From Pomphorhynchus laevis (lineage: Eukaryota > Acanthocephala > Palaeacanthocephala > Echinorhynchida > Pomphorhynchidae): DNA of 64,000 bases. A model generated the notes under the pieces. The model was not told the DNA's origin, ran no database searches, and saw only the letters and a list, made by a program, of their open reading frames with translations. The position numbers and the translations under genes are program-made. How positions within the stretch are numbered: position 1 is the first letter of the stretch; each line of letters opens with the position of its first letter. Below, piece by piece: positions 44,812 to 55,800 of this stretch. Location of the stretch: assembly GCA_012934845.2 (NCBI GenBank), contig WNNJ02000570.1:1-64000 (forward strand), given 5' to 3'.

Positions 44812-46840
44812 ATGCAGCGATCATCGGGAGAGAGATAGTTAAGAGGAAGTGAAAATAATGAAGAAATCGTGAAAGAATTGAGTTCAAGATTTTCCAATGA
44901 GATTTAGAGTTGGAAGATGACTCGAGTTAATTTCGCCAAAAGATAGTACGTTTAGTGCGTATAAGAATAAGATGTGAACGGCGTAGAGAAAAGTATGAAT
45001 CACGGAGTTTTACAGGGAGTGAGTTGGGAGAACGTTTAAGAAAGCGATTATACACACGAAAAGAGTGACCGAGTCGACGTTTAGAAAGACTACAGTCAGA
45101 ATCAAACCTGGGAGCACGGCGCAAGTGCTGAGAACGTCGGAGTCGACTAGGCAGAAGGTTATTGATGATAGACATAAGTTCAGAATCAAACAGAATGCAG
45201 AGATCATTGGGAGAGAGATAGTTTGAGAGGAAGTGAAAAGAGTGAAGAATTGAGTAGGGCTGTGCAGAGAATAGGGATATTGGGAAGCTTCCAGGGTCGG
45301 CTTTGTGTATATAATGGTAAAGGCGGAGAAGGAAGATGGGGACGAGTAAGAGTAAGAGTGACAAGGAAATGATCGGACAAACCAGGATCAGTAATTGACA
45401 AGGAGGTATAGTCATTGAAGCAGTTAGGAACAGCAATGATGTCGAGAGCACCGCCGAGAATATGAGTTGGGCTTGTTGAAAGTTATTGATAGTTAGAATC
45501 AGAAAAAAGATTAGTTAAAGTGATAGAGTCAGAGTCAGCCGGGCGATCAAGACGAATGTTAAAGTCACCGAGAACAAAAGAAGGAGTATAATACAATGAA
45601 CAGTGAGACATATGGATCTACAAAATCGTTAAAGAAGATACTTTAGGGGCAACTGAACCTGGACGGTATACAATCACAAGTTCCAGAGGGAAAGGAGTTG
45701 ATAATCTGCATATGAGTAATTCGAACGAGTTGTAACGGATGTTAACGTTAATTTTACTTATAGACATTGGGTGACGAGCAATGGCAACGATACCGCAATG
45801 GTTAGAAGCAGTAGATGTATGAGAGGCAATTGGACGAGCTGATTAAACCAGAGAACAACTTGAGCGACATAGACGACGAATAGCAAGATCGTCAGAGTCA
45901 CAATGCCAGGATTCGGAAATGCAGAGAATATCGATAAATAATTGATCGAAGATATTAAGGAGCATATCAGCTTTATGAAGAATGGAGCGAGTGTTGAATA
46001 GACTAAGACGAAAAGTATGCTTAGGAGCGAGATCGACTAGCAAAGAAGACAAGTGGGAAAGATGGGACGCCATCGAATTTTTGGCCTTGTGTGTACAACG
46101 TGAAAATTTCCGTTGATCTGACGTATAGATAAGGATGACTCGCCGTTTGTTTTACGTCGATGTTTCTCAATGCGAGCTAAATTGAGCTGGGCAATATCAG
46201 AAGGGGAGCGATCAGGAAAGATACGAGAAGTAGACGAAGTGATAAGAAGTTTAAAACGTTGGGAGAGTACCAATGATGCATGTGAACTTTTTTCGGAAAA
46301 CGATTTTTAGGAGTGGGGGACTGAGATGATTGGATTTAGTTGATTTGTTTAAACGGATCAAAGATATAGGAGCGATATTATTGAAGAGGGATGGATTATC
46401 ATCAGGAAGAATCCCTGCTAGGACAGACATGAAAGCAGATACATCATCGAGGCGACATTGAGGAGAAGCAGATGCAGAAAGCTTGAAAATAAATATGATA
46501 ATGCATCGATCGCCTGAAGGAATATGATTACGTAAAAGTTGTGGACGGACAGACCTGGTAGGAGTGGAGGCAGAAGAACAGATAAACGTGGAAATGACAG
46601 GGGTGCTAAGTGAAGATTTAAGATTAAGAATTAAGATAGTTTGGAGCATGTGTGACAGGAGTGGAGTGTTGAATTGGTTGATCGGAGATGTTACTGAAGA
46701 TGGTTTTGACGGAAGGATGTAAATTATTGAGAGGTGATACGGTTGGATCATGTGTGACAGGAGTGGATTGTTGAATCGGTTGAACGGAGATCAACCGATT
46801 AGTAGAAGGCATTGACGTCAAATCGCCAGTCAAATCAGGT
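44812..46840 (-). mobile_element. LINE A2b, 5' part (ORF1, EN, linker), minus strand
   Basis: Minus strand from 46840: ORF1 pieces (MPSTNRLISVQPIQQSTPVT, SPPLLKIVF, IFPDRSPSDIAQLNLARIEK, VVHTRPKIRWRP), EN start (FRLSLFNTRSILHKADMLLN, ISESWHCDSDDLAIRRL), VIVYRP, LGDFNI, DPGLSDHFLVTLTL and linker RRAPRFDSDCSLSKRRLGHS to about 44860. The ORF1/ORF2 overlap arrangement equals A1. At 44812-44858 a ~48-bp piece repeats 45197-45245 in the same orientation, at the junction with LINE B3. Multiple frame changes. Confidence 0.85.
46774..46800 (+). repeat. Fold-back hairpin H6
   Basis: AATCGGTTGA, loop ACGGAGA, TCAACCGATT: perfect 10-bp arms inside LINE A2b ORF1, next to a tandemly duplicated stretch (GTGTGACAGGAGTGGA occurs at 46649 and 46752). 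Confidence 0.8.
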
Positions 46841-47250
46841 TTTACTGTCGGTCAATTTGAGATAATTAGATTCGTATACGTTGAAATTTGTTAGATAGCA
46901 GATTATTGGACAAGTCGGCCACAAATGACTTATAACCTTGATCGGAACAGCGACCCCTTTCAGATTCGGAAAATAATTCAAAAGCACAATTCCACAAATA
47001 AACTCCCTTAACAGAATAGATTTAGAACTCGATGGAGCAGTAACTCTATACATCGCATCAAGATTTACTTCACACTATATCATTTCGTTCATAATCAGAC
47101 AAACAATGCAAGATTCAAGTCTTATTTGATTCTTGGCGCTAATGTTATTTTGTGACACATTTCATCCCTGTCTTCGTAGACATCAGTTTCCTTCTAATGT
47201 CCAGAATTATTTAGATTGATTGATTATTAAGTGAATTGTGTTTGTATATA
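46841..47250 (-). other. Unassigned minus-strand open tract
   Basis: The minus frame 47053-46835 includes TAPSSSKSILLREFICGIVL and GVAVPIKVISHLWPTCPIIC. Composition suggests coding remains, perhaps ORF1 of a LINE, but no family motif is visible. 47060-47250 shows nothing recognisable. Confidence 0.3.
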
Positions 47251-47271
47251 TTTATCTCTTTAATAATCTTA

Positions 47272-47545
47272 AAATGCTGTATAAATCGTTGTAAGAACGT
47301 CGTATAGATCGTTGTAAGAACGTCGTATAGATCGTTTTAATAACGTCGTATAGATCGTTGTAAGAACGTCGTATAGATCGTTGTAAGAACGTCGTATAGA
47401 TCGTTGTAAAATCGTCGTATAGATCGTTGTAAAATCCTTGCATAGATTGTTGTAAGATCGTCGTATAGATCGTGGTAAAGTGGTCGTATAGATCGTTTTA
47501 AGATTGTCGTATAGATCGTTGTAAGATGTTCGTATTGATCTATGT
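47272..47545 (+). repeat. 23-bp minisatellite
   Basis: About twelve tandem copies of CGTATAGATCGTTGTAAGA + ACGT (23 bp) with point variants. It ends at GTTCGTATTGATC. It is open in some frames purely because of the repeat. Confidence 0.92.
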
Positions 47546-47689
47546 TTAAGTGTATGATATTGTAATTTTTTATATTTAAGAAAAATTTTTCATTGATCAT
47601 TGATAGTTGACTAAGAGGATCCTGATAACATGTGCATCGGGTTGATCTCTTTATATTCAAACATGGTAATGGTTATTGACAAATTGTTA

Positions 47690-47945
47690 CTATTACAGAT
47701 ATGCAACAACACAACAACAAGGGTTCAGATAAAGGGGTTCGTTCCTCCTCAACATTCTATTCCATGTAGAACAATCATTATCAAACTGAGCATTGAAGTC
47801 GCCTAATAATATAAGAGAATCACCCACAAGTTTACTAAAGTAAATTTACTTCAGTGAATTCTGAAGATCATTCACAAAAGCTGCATATTTCGATCTAGTG
47901 TTGGGTTCATAAGCACACCAGTTACCCTCTTCATCTCTGGACTAC
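47690..47945 (-). mobile_element. LINE endonuclease fragment, minus strand
   Basis: Reads AYEPNTRSKYAAFVNDLQNS and SLILLGDFNAQFDNDC, i.e. the VYxPN and GDFNA motifs of an APE-type LINE endonuclease from a family not otherwise seen here. Only about 80 codons survive. Confidence 0.55.
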
Positions 47946-47984
47946 AACTCTCACGGACGCGAACCTTTAATTTACAATGTAATT

Positions 47985-48310
47985 TTTTTGCAGCTAACTA
48001 CAACTAGAGTTTGTGAGTATCCCCCACCCGCCTGTCGACGCTTCCCGTCGCAACTACAAGGTGCAATGTCCAACCTTGATCCAAACGTTGAGTACCGAAA
48101 CCAAAATAGTGAAGAGAAGTTGCTCCAACTTTTTCAATACCGGAGCGATTTATCTTCCTCGCTAGATCTGGCTTTTTACCCGTCAGGGAAATAGCATTTC
48201 ACGTCCCTGCAGATAGACTACTCCACTATAATGATCGTCGACGTTTGTTTGTCATTCCGCGCAAGTGTCCGAGCGCTCGTGCTCGACTTTGGCAATTCCT
48301 TCGACCAGAG
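47985..48310 (+). other. Unidentified coding-like tract
   Basis: GC-richer than its surroundings. The frame reads RVCEYPPPACRRFPSQLQG and EEKLLQLFQYRSDLSSSLDL, and in a second frame FHVPADRLLHYNDRRRLFVI and CPSARARLWQFLRP. Acceptor-like (TTTTTTGCAG at 47985-47994) and donor-like (GAGGTGAGC near 48309) sites bracket it. It could be LINE-derived: 48831-48846 ends ATTATTAAGAAAATT like family D tails. It could also be a decayed host exon. Function unknown. Confidence 0.3.
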
Positions 48311-48869
48311 GTGAGCTGTCTATCGTTTCAATTTTCATCCATCAAATTGTTTCTTGTCGTCATTGTCAGTCGTTATTTTTGTTCAGTTATCTGCTGCCCC
48401 ATGTCCTATAGTAATCTATTACCATTTCATACAAGGACAGATTTTTGTTCAGATCTATGATGCCCCCTCTATATTCTCTGATAGTCCAATATATTCTGTT
48501 GCGAGGAAACAATACCTCATTGACCTTCATCCGATTTCTTAAGATAAATTCACTTTAAACCATAAGAGAGATCCGATCTAGTTTACCAACGAACCTGCAC
48601 TACGGTTGATACAACCCGATCAGATATTTAGCCACCTGAATATTCGGTTGTTGCCTAGACCACCCAGTGGGGCGATTAAATAACAATAAGTGAGACCAAA
48701 ACTGAACCTATCACTCGACATCGGATCGTTTGAGGCTACACATAACCTTGAATTAAATTTTATTAAATTAATTTATATAGTGTGCTTTGTATTATTGTTA
48801 TTTTTAAAAGATGATAGCTTTTGATTGTTGTATTATTAAGAAAATTAAAAGTGATATTTATATATAATT
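48311..48869. other. No recognised gene
   Basis: Mixed sequence with short frames only. A family D-like tail motif (TATTATTAAGAAAATT) is at about 48831. Confidence 0.35.
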
Positions 48870-49790
48870 TAGATAAAATTATTATTACAAGCAAGCATTG
48901 GCTATAAAGCCGTTTCGCTCGATCACAATAAAAAAAACATCATTACATACATAAAAATCAACATAAAAATATCAATAAAAGGGGTAATCTTCATTATTCC
49001 CGCCGTTAATCGTCCAATTTATGAGAGCAGTCTTGAATGTCTTAACGTCTGTGGCTATCACAATTTCGGACGGTAGTCGATTCCAAGCATTTGCACATCG
49101 ATGAGACAACTGATCCAACCGTAAACTGCGACAATGAGACGATATCCTCAACAACAGGGGATGACCTCTGTGGCATCGTATATCGTTGATAACCACCGAA
49201 TGGATAGGATATCCATCCGAACCGTTAGCGATATGCTACATTACTAACATATCTAGGATGTACAGTATTTGTTGCACGGTAATCATACCCAGAGTTTTAA
49301 GTTTGTCGTGATAACTCATATGAGAACAACTCGAACACAGTTTACTGCCACGACGAAGAATATTTTCTAAGTCATTCAACTCTTTTTTGGACGTTGGAAA
49401 AATGGCTTGTATCACGAACTCAATATGTGATCTCACAAGTGCATTAAATAGAATTCTAAAACATGTGGGTGACACAAACTTGAAGCAGTTTTTTTTATCA
49501 TGTACAACATACTTCTGGCAGACGCGCATCTACGTTCAGTGTCCATTCTAGACTTCAAAGAAGAATGAGTCATGATACCATGATCTCGTACATGAGATAC
49601 ATAATTAATTATTTGAGACCCTATAGTATATCGGGCAGGTACAGGGCTATACCCGAAACGAAGGTGAACACACTTAGATACGTTCAATAGTATTCCTATA
49701 TGCCTACTCCAAATTTCTATCCTATCAATATCACATTGCAGAAACTCTACAACTCTATGAGAACAACTCGAACACGGTTTGCTTAATTTA
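48870..49790 (-). mobile_element. LINE E2, 3' half, minus strand
   Basis: Minus frames: HIGILLNVSKCVHLRFGYSP, YVSHVRDHGIMTHSSLKSRM, ILFNALVRSHIEFVIQAIFP, TSKKELNDLENILRRGSKLC, GHPLLLRISSHCRSLRLDQL and NAWNRLPSEIVIATDVKTFK, ending NNEDYPFY. This is the thumb and C-terminal domain of the E/B-type group, closest to LINE E1. The 3' UTR has GGCT-ttat-AGCC and ends GTAATAATA. Segment TGAGAACAACTCGAACAC occurs twice (49320 and 49757), the second replacing expected RT sequence. Confidence 0.85.
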
Positions 49791-49951
49791 TAGTTTATTT
49801 GGTATATAATCTGACTATGCCGTATAAGATAATAGTAAATTTCGTGTAAAAGAGGTTTAACCATATTCTGTACAAAAGTCATTTAGCTTTGTAGTGCATA
49901 TTTTCCTTAATCAGATGATATAGTTAAGATAAATTAAATCTCTGATTTCAG

Positions 49952-50188
49952 ATGCAGTCAACAGCCTCGTTCCATCTTGTAGGTATTTATTTTCGCGCTG
50001 TTCACATTCACAATTTCTATTGATTTTGTAATTTCAGCCAAATATACAAATCGCGCTGAATTATTACAATTCCGCGATAACGAGTTCCACCTGGTTGCCA
50101 GGTAAGACGTATATTTTTAAAATATTTCTAAATTATTATAAAAAACAATTTAATGTTTTTATAGAGTCAATGTCGGCCGATTATTTTA
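49952..50188 (+). CDS. Tentative small spliced gene or exon remnant
   Basis: Two possible exons with good splice sites: 49952-49982 (preceded by CTGATTTCAG, followed by GTATTTAT) and 50038-50101 (preceded by TAATTTCAG, followed by GTAAGACG), intron 55 bp. Joined they read MQSTASFHLV then AKYTNRAELLQFRDNEFHLV. A third piece after TTTTTATAG at 50163 adds about seven residues to a TAA at 50186-50188. Intron lengths match those of EIF2A and NAA50. Both exons end with similar sequence (TTCCAYCTKGT..AG), suggesting duplication. No family recognised; a non-coding exon or chance structure is possible. Confidence 0.25.
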
Positions 50189-50555
50189 ACATCGGCTTAA
50201 GATTATGGAATCCTAATTTATACATTTTATAATTCATACATTCTATAATTCATACATTCTAGATACCTTTTAAACCCCAGGTATCTTACTCGATGTGTAA
50301 AGACTGGGATCATTTTGTTTAATTTAAACATAAATTTTTATTATGAACTAAGGCTTTCAACAAAATTATAAAGTTGATATTTTTCAGAACAAAATGGGTT
50401 AAATAGGATGCATGCAAATCCAAATATAGCTAGAAACGTTTAGTTGATAATAAAAAGTTGGTTGATACGTTTAGTTGATACTTGGGTATCTAAAAATACA
50501 TAGTCTTAGTTTCATGCGAATTCGTGCTGATATGTGTCTCGTATGACATATTTTA
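50189..50555. other. No recognised gene
   Basis: AT-rich. TTCATACATTCTATAA is repeated twice near 50230-50255 and GTTTAGTTGATA twice near 50440-50475. No coding signal. Confidence 0.4.
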
Positions 50556-50875
50556 CATACTAAGGATCATTCATTGCGTCACTTGTTGAGATTGCGAGAT
50601 CAGCACTCACTACACGGACATTCCTTAATGCTTGGAACACTACACCTATGCCACATCCGTATCACACTTTTTGCACAGAGAGTTGTATCGGTATGAAATC
50701 AACTTTACGATACGACTCTTAACTCTCGTAATATTCATGCGTTCAAGCTGGAGTTGGATAAAGATTTAGCCAAGCTAATCGATTGCGATCTGTGAAGTTT
50801 TACTTTGATTTCCTGTGATGCAACTTGTAAAGAGTTTTCGACTAACGGTGTTGTCTATATAATAATTTTAAATTC
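50556..50875 (+). mobile_element. LINE G1, 3' end
   Basis: The C-terminal RT domain is recognisable in pieces (GHSLMLGTLHLCHIRITLFA, NQLYDTTLNSRNIHAFKLEL, DKDLAKLIDCDL-stop), followed by a 3' UTR GTGATGCAACTTGTAAAGAG. The same last ~110 bp recur at 51636-51745. Confidence 0.7.
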
Positions 50876-51029
50876 TAGCTTTATATAAATATAAATCAGT
50901 ATTTTAGTTTTTAAACAATCATGCTAAAAAATCACGCTTTAAAATATATTTTATAGTTTCAGATTCTTGAAATCTTGAAATTTATAGTTTCAGACTCTTG
51001 AAAATTTTAATATTTTTTATTTCAACTTT

Positions 51030-51750
51030 TTCCCGTTGCTGTTCAGTATTGAAATATCGGCGATGTCTTCGTCAGCGGGGGTTTTCGTCGTCACCCAAAA
51101 TGTTAAGGGTAGTCCTCGATCAGACGACGACATTTGCAATCCCTCACCAATGCTATCTAATTCTCAGTTGTTAATATCTGTCCGGGCTGTGGACGCAGCA
51201 ACGATCGACTCCAGTATACATTCTGCATTGCTCCTTAGAGCATTAGCCGATTTGTCAATCGGCGGTACTGTGAACTCGCTTGAGAGCCCACCAATGAGTC
51301 CACAGTAATCCACCACATTTCTTTCTTAAGGCCAGAAGTCACTTTCTCACTTTCTTAGGCTTCCATTTCGATGATCACCTTTCCCTTAAACCCTTCGTCC
51401 GTGACAAGGTCCGCTCGTCTAACTTAATTCTTCGTGACATCCGCCGTATCCGCCCCTTATCGACTTCCGTTCTTGTATGTATCTTCTTTCATCGCTTCTT
51501 TTCCCTAAAATCGATTACTGCCTTAAGCCTTTTCGCCAATTCTCCAAAATCCATCATCCTACCCCTACAACGAATAATCAACACCGCCGTTCGAGTGCTC
51601 TTTCGTCTCCGTCGCTTCGACCACACATCCACAATAAAGATTTAGCCAAGCTAATCGATTGCGATCTGTGAAGTTTTACTTTGATTTCATGTGATGCAAC
51701 TTGTAAAGAGTCTTTGACTCACGGTGTTGTCTATATAATAATAAAAAATC
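51030..51750 (+). mobile_element. Chimeric retrocopy: unknown 5' part + LINE A middle + LINE G tail
   Basis: 51036-51308 holds an open 90-residue frame (MSSSAGVFVVTQNVKGSPRS...SLESPPMSPQ) of unknown origin, rich in Ser. At about 51345 the sequence becomes LINE A RT C-terminal region (FHFDDHLSLKPFVRDKVRSS). At about 51633 it switches, after CACACATCCACA, to LINE G's last codons (KDLAKLIDCDL) and 3' UTR. The switch inside RT coding of one LINE to the 3' end of another is typical of template switching during reverse transcription. Confidence 0.75.
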
Positions 51751-52282
51751 AACTGCTTTTAATAAAATTAAATTGTTCAACTGACAAAATATGGTATAAC
51801 CCTGGACTATCTTCAAAATAAAAGAATTTATACAAATCTTCAAAATAAAGAATTACTAAATAATTACATTATTACAGAAATTTTATTTTTGAAAATGACA
51901 CCTGCATATTGGAACAACCAGAAATTCTTGATTTATGAATTTTTAAATGCTCCTGCACATTCCATTAGAAAACTTGTATTCCTGTTGGAAATCCTTAATC
52001 TGAATAGAATTTTTGATGATGACTACAATTTTGGAATCATTCAAAAAACCAAAATTAGTTTTGCTTTCTCTCCTTTTCTCCAATGTAGAGTTTACAATGT
52101 CAACATAATGGAGTTCAACCGTTGACATTATGAAGTTCATAATGTCAACGGTTGACAAGCATTGATGAGATAAAAATTAAAAATAGTTGTTTATAACTAT
52201 CTTATAACAATTATTTATAATTATTTATTCTCTAATGTTTAAATTTTGATTTATTGATTTATCATTATTATTTATTTGGACT
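51751..52282. other. Unassigned stretch with fold-back hairpin
   Basis: The frame 51889-52125 (MKMTPAYWNNQKFLIYEFLN...) has no recognisable motif. From 52160 to 52282 it is AT-rich and featureless. Confidence 0.35.
52116..52154 (+). repeat. Fold-back hairpin H7
   Basis: CAACCGTTGACATTATGAA, one-base loop G, then the perfect complement (19-bp arms). An additional partial copy, TGTCAACATAATGGAGTT, precedes it at 52099. Confidence 0.9.
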
Positions 52283-52616
52283 TTGTTTTCCCGGTAATAT
52301 GACCTCTGCCAGAAATGCTATGCTACCAGAAAGCCTGATATGACCTCTGCTATGCTACCAGAAACCTGATAGCACAGCAGTTCCTCCTGATGACCTCTAA
52401 TCCTTTTTTCAATACAACGTATGTTATTTATTAGTCAATTTATAAAAATGACTTTTTAAATTTCAATTTTTTATTTTAACTTGATTTAAATTATAGAAAA
52501 TCTAAAAACAATTATTAATTTTATTATTTAATTATTAAATTTTGATTTAGCATTATTATGTTTTGTTTATTTTATAATTATATTAAATACGTAGACTCAG
52601 TTAGCTGATTTGATTG
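52283..52616 (+). mobile_element. PLE 3' module, copy 2
   Basis: Corresponds to the 3' UTR of the PLE at 39785 (minus): TAGCACAGCAGTTCCTCCTG, ATGACCTCTAATCC, TTTATTAGTCAATTTATAAA and, at the end, GTAGACTCAGTTAGCTGATT. Its left part has an internal duplication (CTATGCTACCAGAAA occurs twice). It lies directly upstream of EIF2A's first recognised exon. Confidence 0.85.
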
Positions 52617-52858
52617 GTGTCATTAATGCTGTTTAAATCCAGCTTAAATTATGACATTCGAATTCTAATTTTTTACATTTGCAGAAGCGTTTGCTCGTTT
52701 GGTATCAATGATATTTTTCTTAATTTGGATACTAGATATGAATTGTGATATGAAGAACTTCAAATGCTTGTATATGCGCAATACTTATGCATTCGTTTAC
52801 ATAAAATTTATTTTCACACAATCATTTCATGCGTATCAATTTTAAATTTGACATTTAG

Positions 52859-55800
52859 CACAACCAACAGGCAATGCAGAGTATGCTGCTTTAGCAGTGA
52901 TGGTAAATATCTGGCTATAGGTGGGGATGACGGGTATTTGATTTGTTCTATTAGTTCTATAATTTATAATTTGTATTCTTTTCTAGCTTAGTTGTTCGCG
53001 ATTTGGAAACGGGCGTCATTGATATGTGGCCAACAGATAGTAGCCTTATATCTGCGCAATTCAGTCCATCAGCGAAATACTTTGCGATATTGTCTCAGTT
53101 CTCACATGAAAAGTGTCCTCAAAATCTAACTGTCTACGAATTCCAAACGAAAACGAAGGTGTTTGCTTGCTGTCAAAAGAATAGCAAGTGGTAAATATAG
53201 TTTTTAGAATATTTTAGTATTTTTTTTAATCTTTTACACATATTTGCTATTGAAAGGTGTCTGCAATGGTCAGACAATGAACAGTTTGCTTGCATTTCTC
53301 ACAAAGGACAATTAAAATATATACTAACTGAGCCCGCTGATGGAGGTTTGTGATTTTTAATAATTTTCGAGCTTAACCTTTTCAGCACCTATGTAGAAAA
53401 TGCTAATTTAGGCCTTTTATTTTGGTCTTATATCTGATTAAAGAGCAATACACGTCTTGTTTGTATCATAAACACACAGAATCTTCTCATTTTATGTTTT
53501 AATGGAGGTTCTGATTTCGTCTCACAGGCGAAATTAAATAAGTATTAAAAATGCAATTTTGTAGTCTTGATGTCACTTAAAGTTGTTGCAGACTAAAAAA
53601 TGGACTACATAAACTTTTTATATATTCATAAAGATCTACAAAATGACTGTTGGTGATTTATAACCAACAGTTATAATATTTTACATGCACTATGACGATT
53701 GTTTCGGTAAATAGAATTGCTGGTCATCTTTGTTGTGAATAAATTAATCAACAAAGATGAGTCAACAGTTTTGTTTTGAGTCTTATTTATGTTGACTTTT
53801 CACCATGTTTTTGTATAGGTGGGGCAATCAGCAAATATAAAAAGATAAACTGCAGTTAAATAACGATTAGTAACTTGCGAAACCCACTTCAATATGGAAA
53901 TTTGTTTATTTCAACATCTTAATTCAAAAGTAAATATTCTTTTTGTAGAACTAATTTTTGTTTTCAAATTGCTGCCGAATGACAATTTAAGTGGCGATGA
54001 TAAATGGTGATGAATATGCGATGATAGAGTACCGACTTTTTGCTAATATAAAAATGGACGTTTTTTAAATAACGATATGGTTTTATGATGTATTTGACGA
54101 GTCAACTGACATCATTAATATTCTTATTTAATATACATGTGCATTTGCTGTTCTCACTTAAGTCCATAGATCGTTTCTTTATTCTTTGAAATACAAATTG
54201 ACGGCAACACATTCGAATGTGCCACAATCGAAACAAACAGAATTTATTTGTTGTCGAAAGCAAAATGTGAGATTTTAATTCATGATCATTCACGTGCAAA
54301 TGATAAGTCAATAATTACTATTTCAACCTAATAAATTTTCGTTTTAGTCAATCTGGCAGAGTTGTCTACTGTAAAATGCTTACAATCCTACGCATTGTCA
54401 CCCAATGAAACAAATTTTATTGCAACATTTTGTCGTCAAATGAATGAAAAAACTTCTTCTGTAACTATTCAAAAATTCGATGATAGCAAAAATCTGATTA
54501 TCACCGTTCAATTAAACCTGTATAATATTGACGAATGTGAATTTAAATGGAATTATCAAGGTAATTTATGTTTTTAAATTGCATAAATAATTTGTTGCTT
54601 ATTAAGATCATCTTTGAAACTTTTAAAGAATTTTACGATCTATGAATGTTTGAGCTAAAGTTTCGATTCTGAAATTTACGCTTAAATAATTAAACTTTTG
54701 GTAAATTGTACTTTTTTCTTTAAATTAAAGATTTAAAATAGGCGTTATACATAATTCTGTGTTGTATTTTTATACTTGATATTAAGAATCAGTTAAACAA
54801 TCATTCGTGTCTGATAACTATTTTCGTATTTGATGGCCTAAATGATTAACGCTCCTTATGATTATTAATTTTGTTTATATATTGTTGTTCAATTCAATTA
54901 TTTAATAAATAGTTCGATTAAACAACAGCTGAAAAGATTTTGTTCATTATATAAACAACATTTATGTTGCTTATGAAATTTGATATTTAATATTTCAATT
55001 AAATAAATATTTATAAATATTTATTTAATCGAAATAAAGTTTTGATGCAACTTCGTCTTATTCTATTAATGATATTCTAAATATTTAATATATTTTTATA
55101 TTTATTTTATTTTAGGAACTTGTGTTCTTGCAATTTGTCAAAACACAAACACTACAAAGAAATCATATTACGGCGAAAGTAAATTATTTTTAATCGATGC
55201 AGTTCAACAAGTGAAGCAAGAAGTGTGTTTTTCAAATGACGATGAATCTCTGAACATTTCTGATTGTAATTGGAGCCCCGCTTCAGACGAGTTTTGCGTA
55301 GTTTTCGATCGTAGGTTATTGAGAAACATAAAAGTTCATTGAATTTAGTAATTATTAAAATTACAATTCGGTTAAGCAAATTATGAATAAATCGATTTAA
55401 TGAATTATTATTTAATTAAATCAAAAATTAAAATTTATTTGAATAAATATATTTGATTTAAATCAAATTAGGGGCACATAAGTAGAATGTCCAAATTAGT
55501 GGGCATTTTCAACGCACAGAAGTTTTCAAGCTACTTTTTCGTTAGTTTATATATTATATATCAATATCAATAATATTGATATATTATAATATTCTAATTT
55601 ATAATAATATTATAATATTATAATATTCTAATTTATAATAATATTATAATATTATAATATTCTTATATTATAACACATATTATTACACAATATCAATAAT
55701 ATCATCTCGCATTATTTTAGTTTTGTTTATTCGTTAGTTTATATATCATTATCAATAATATTGATATATACATAATATCAATAATATTGTTATCGTATCA

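Noticed and set aside
52627-52745. First exon of EIF2A (frame MLFKSSLNYDIRI...)
   Set aside because: No donor site and frame joined it to 52859, and similarity to the EIF2A N-terminus is too weak.
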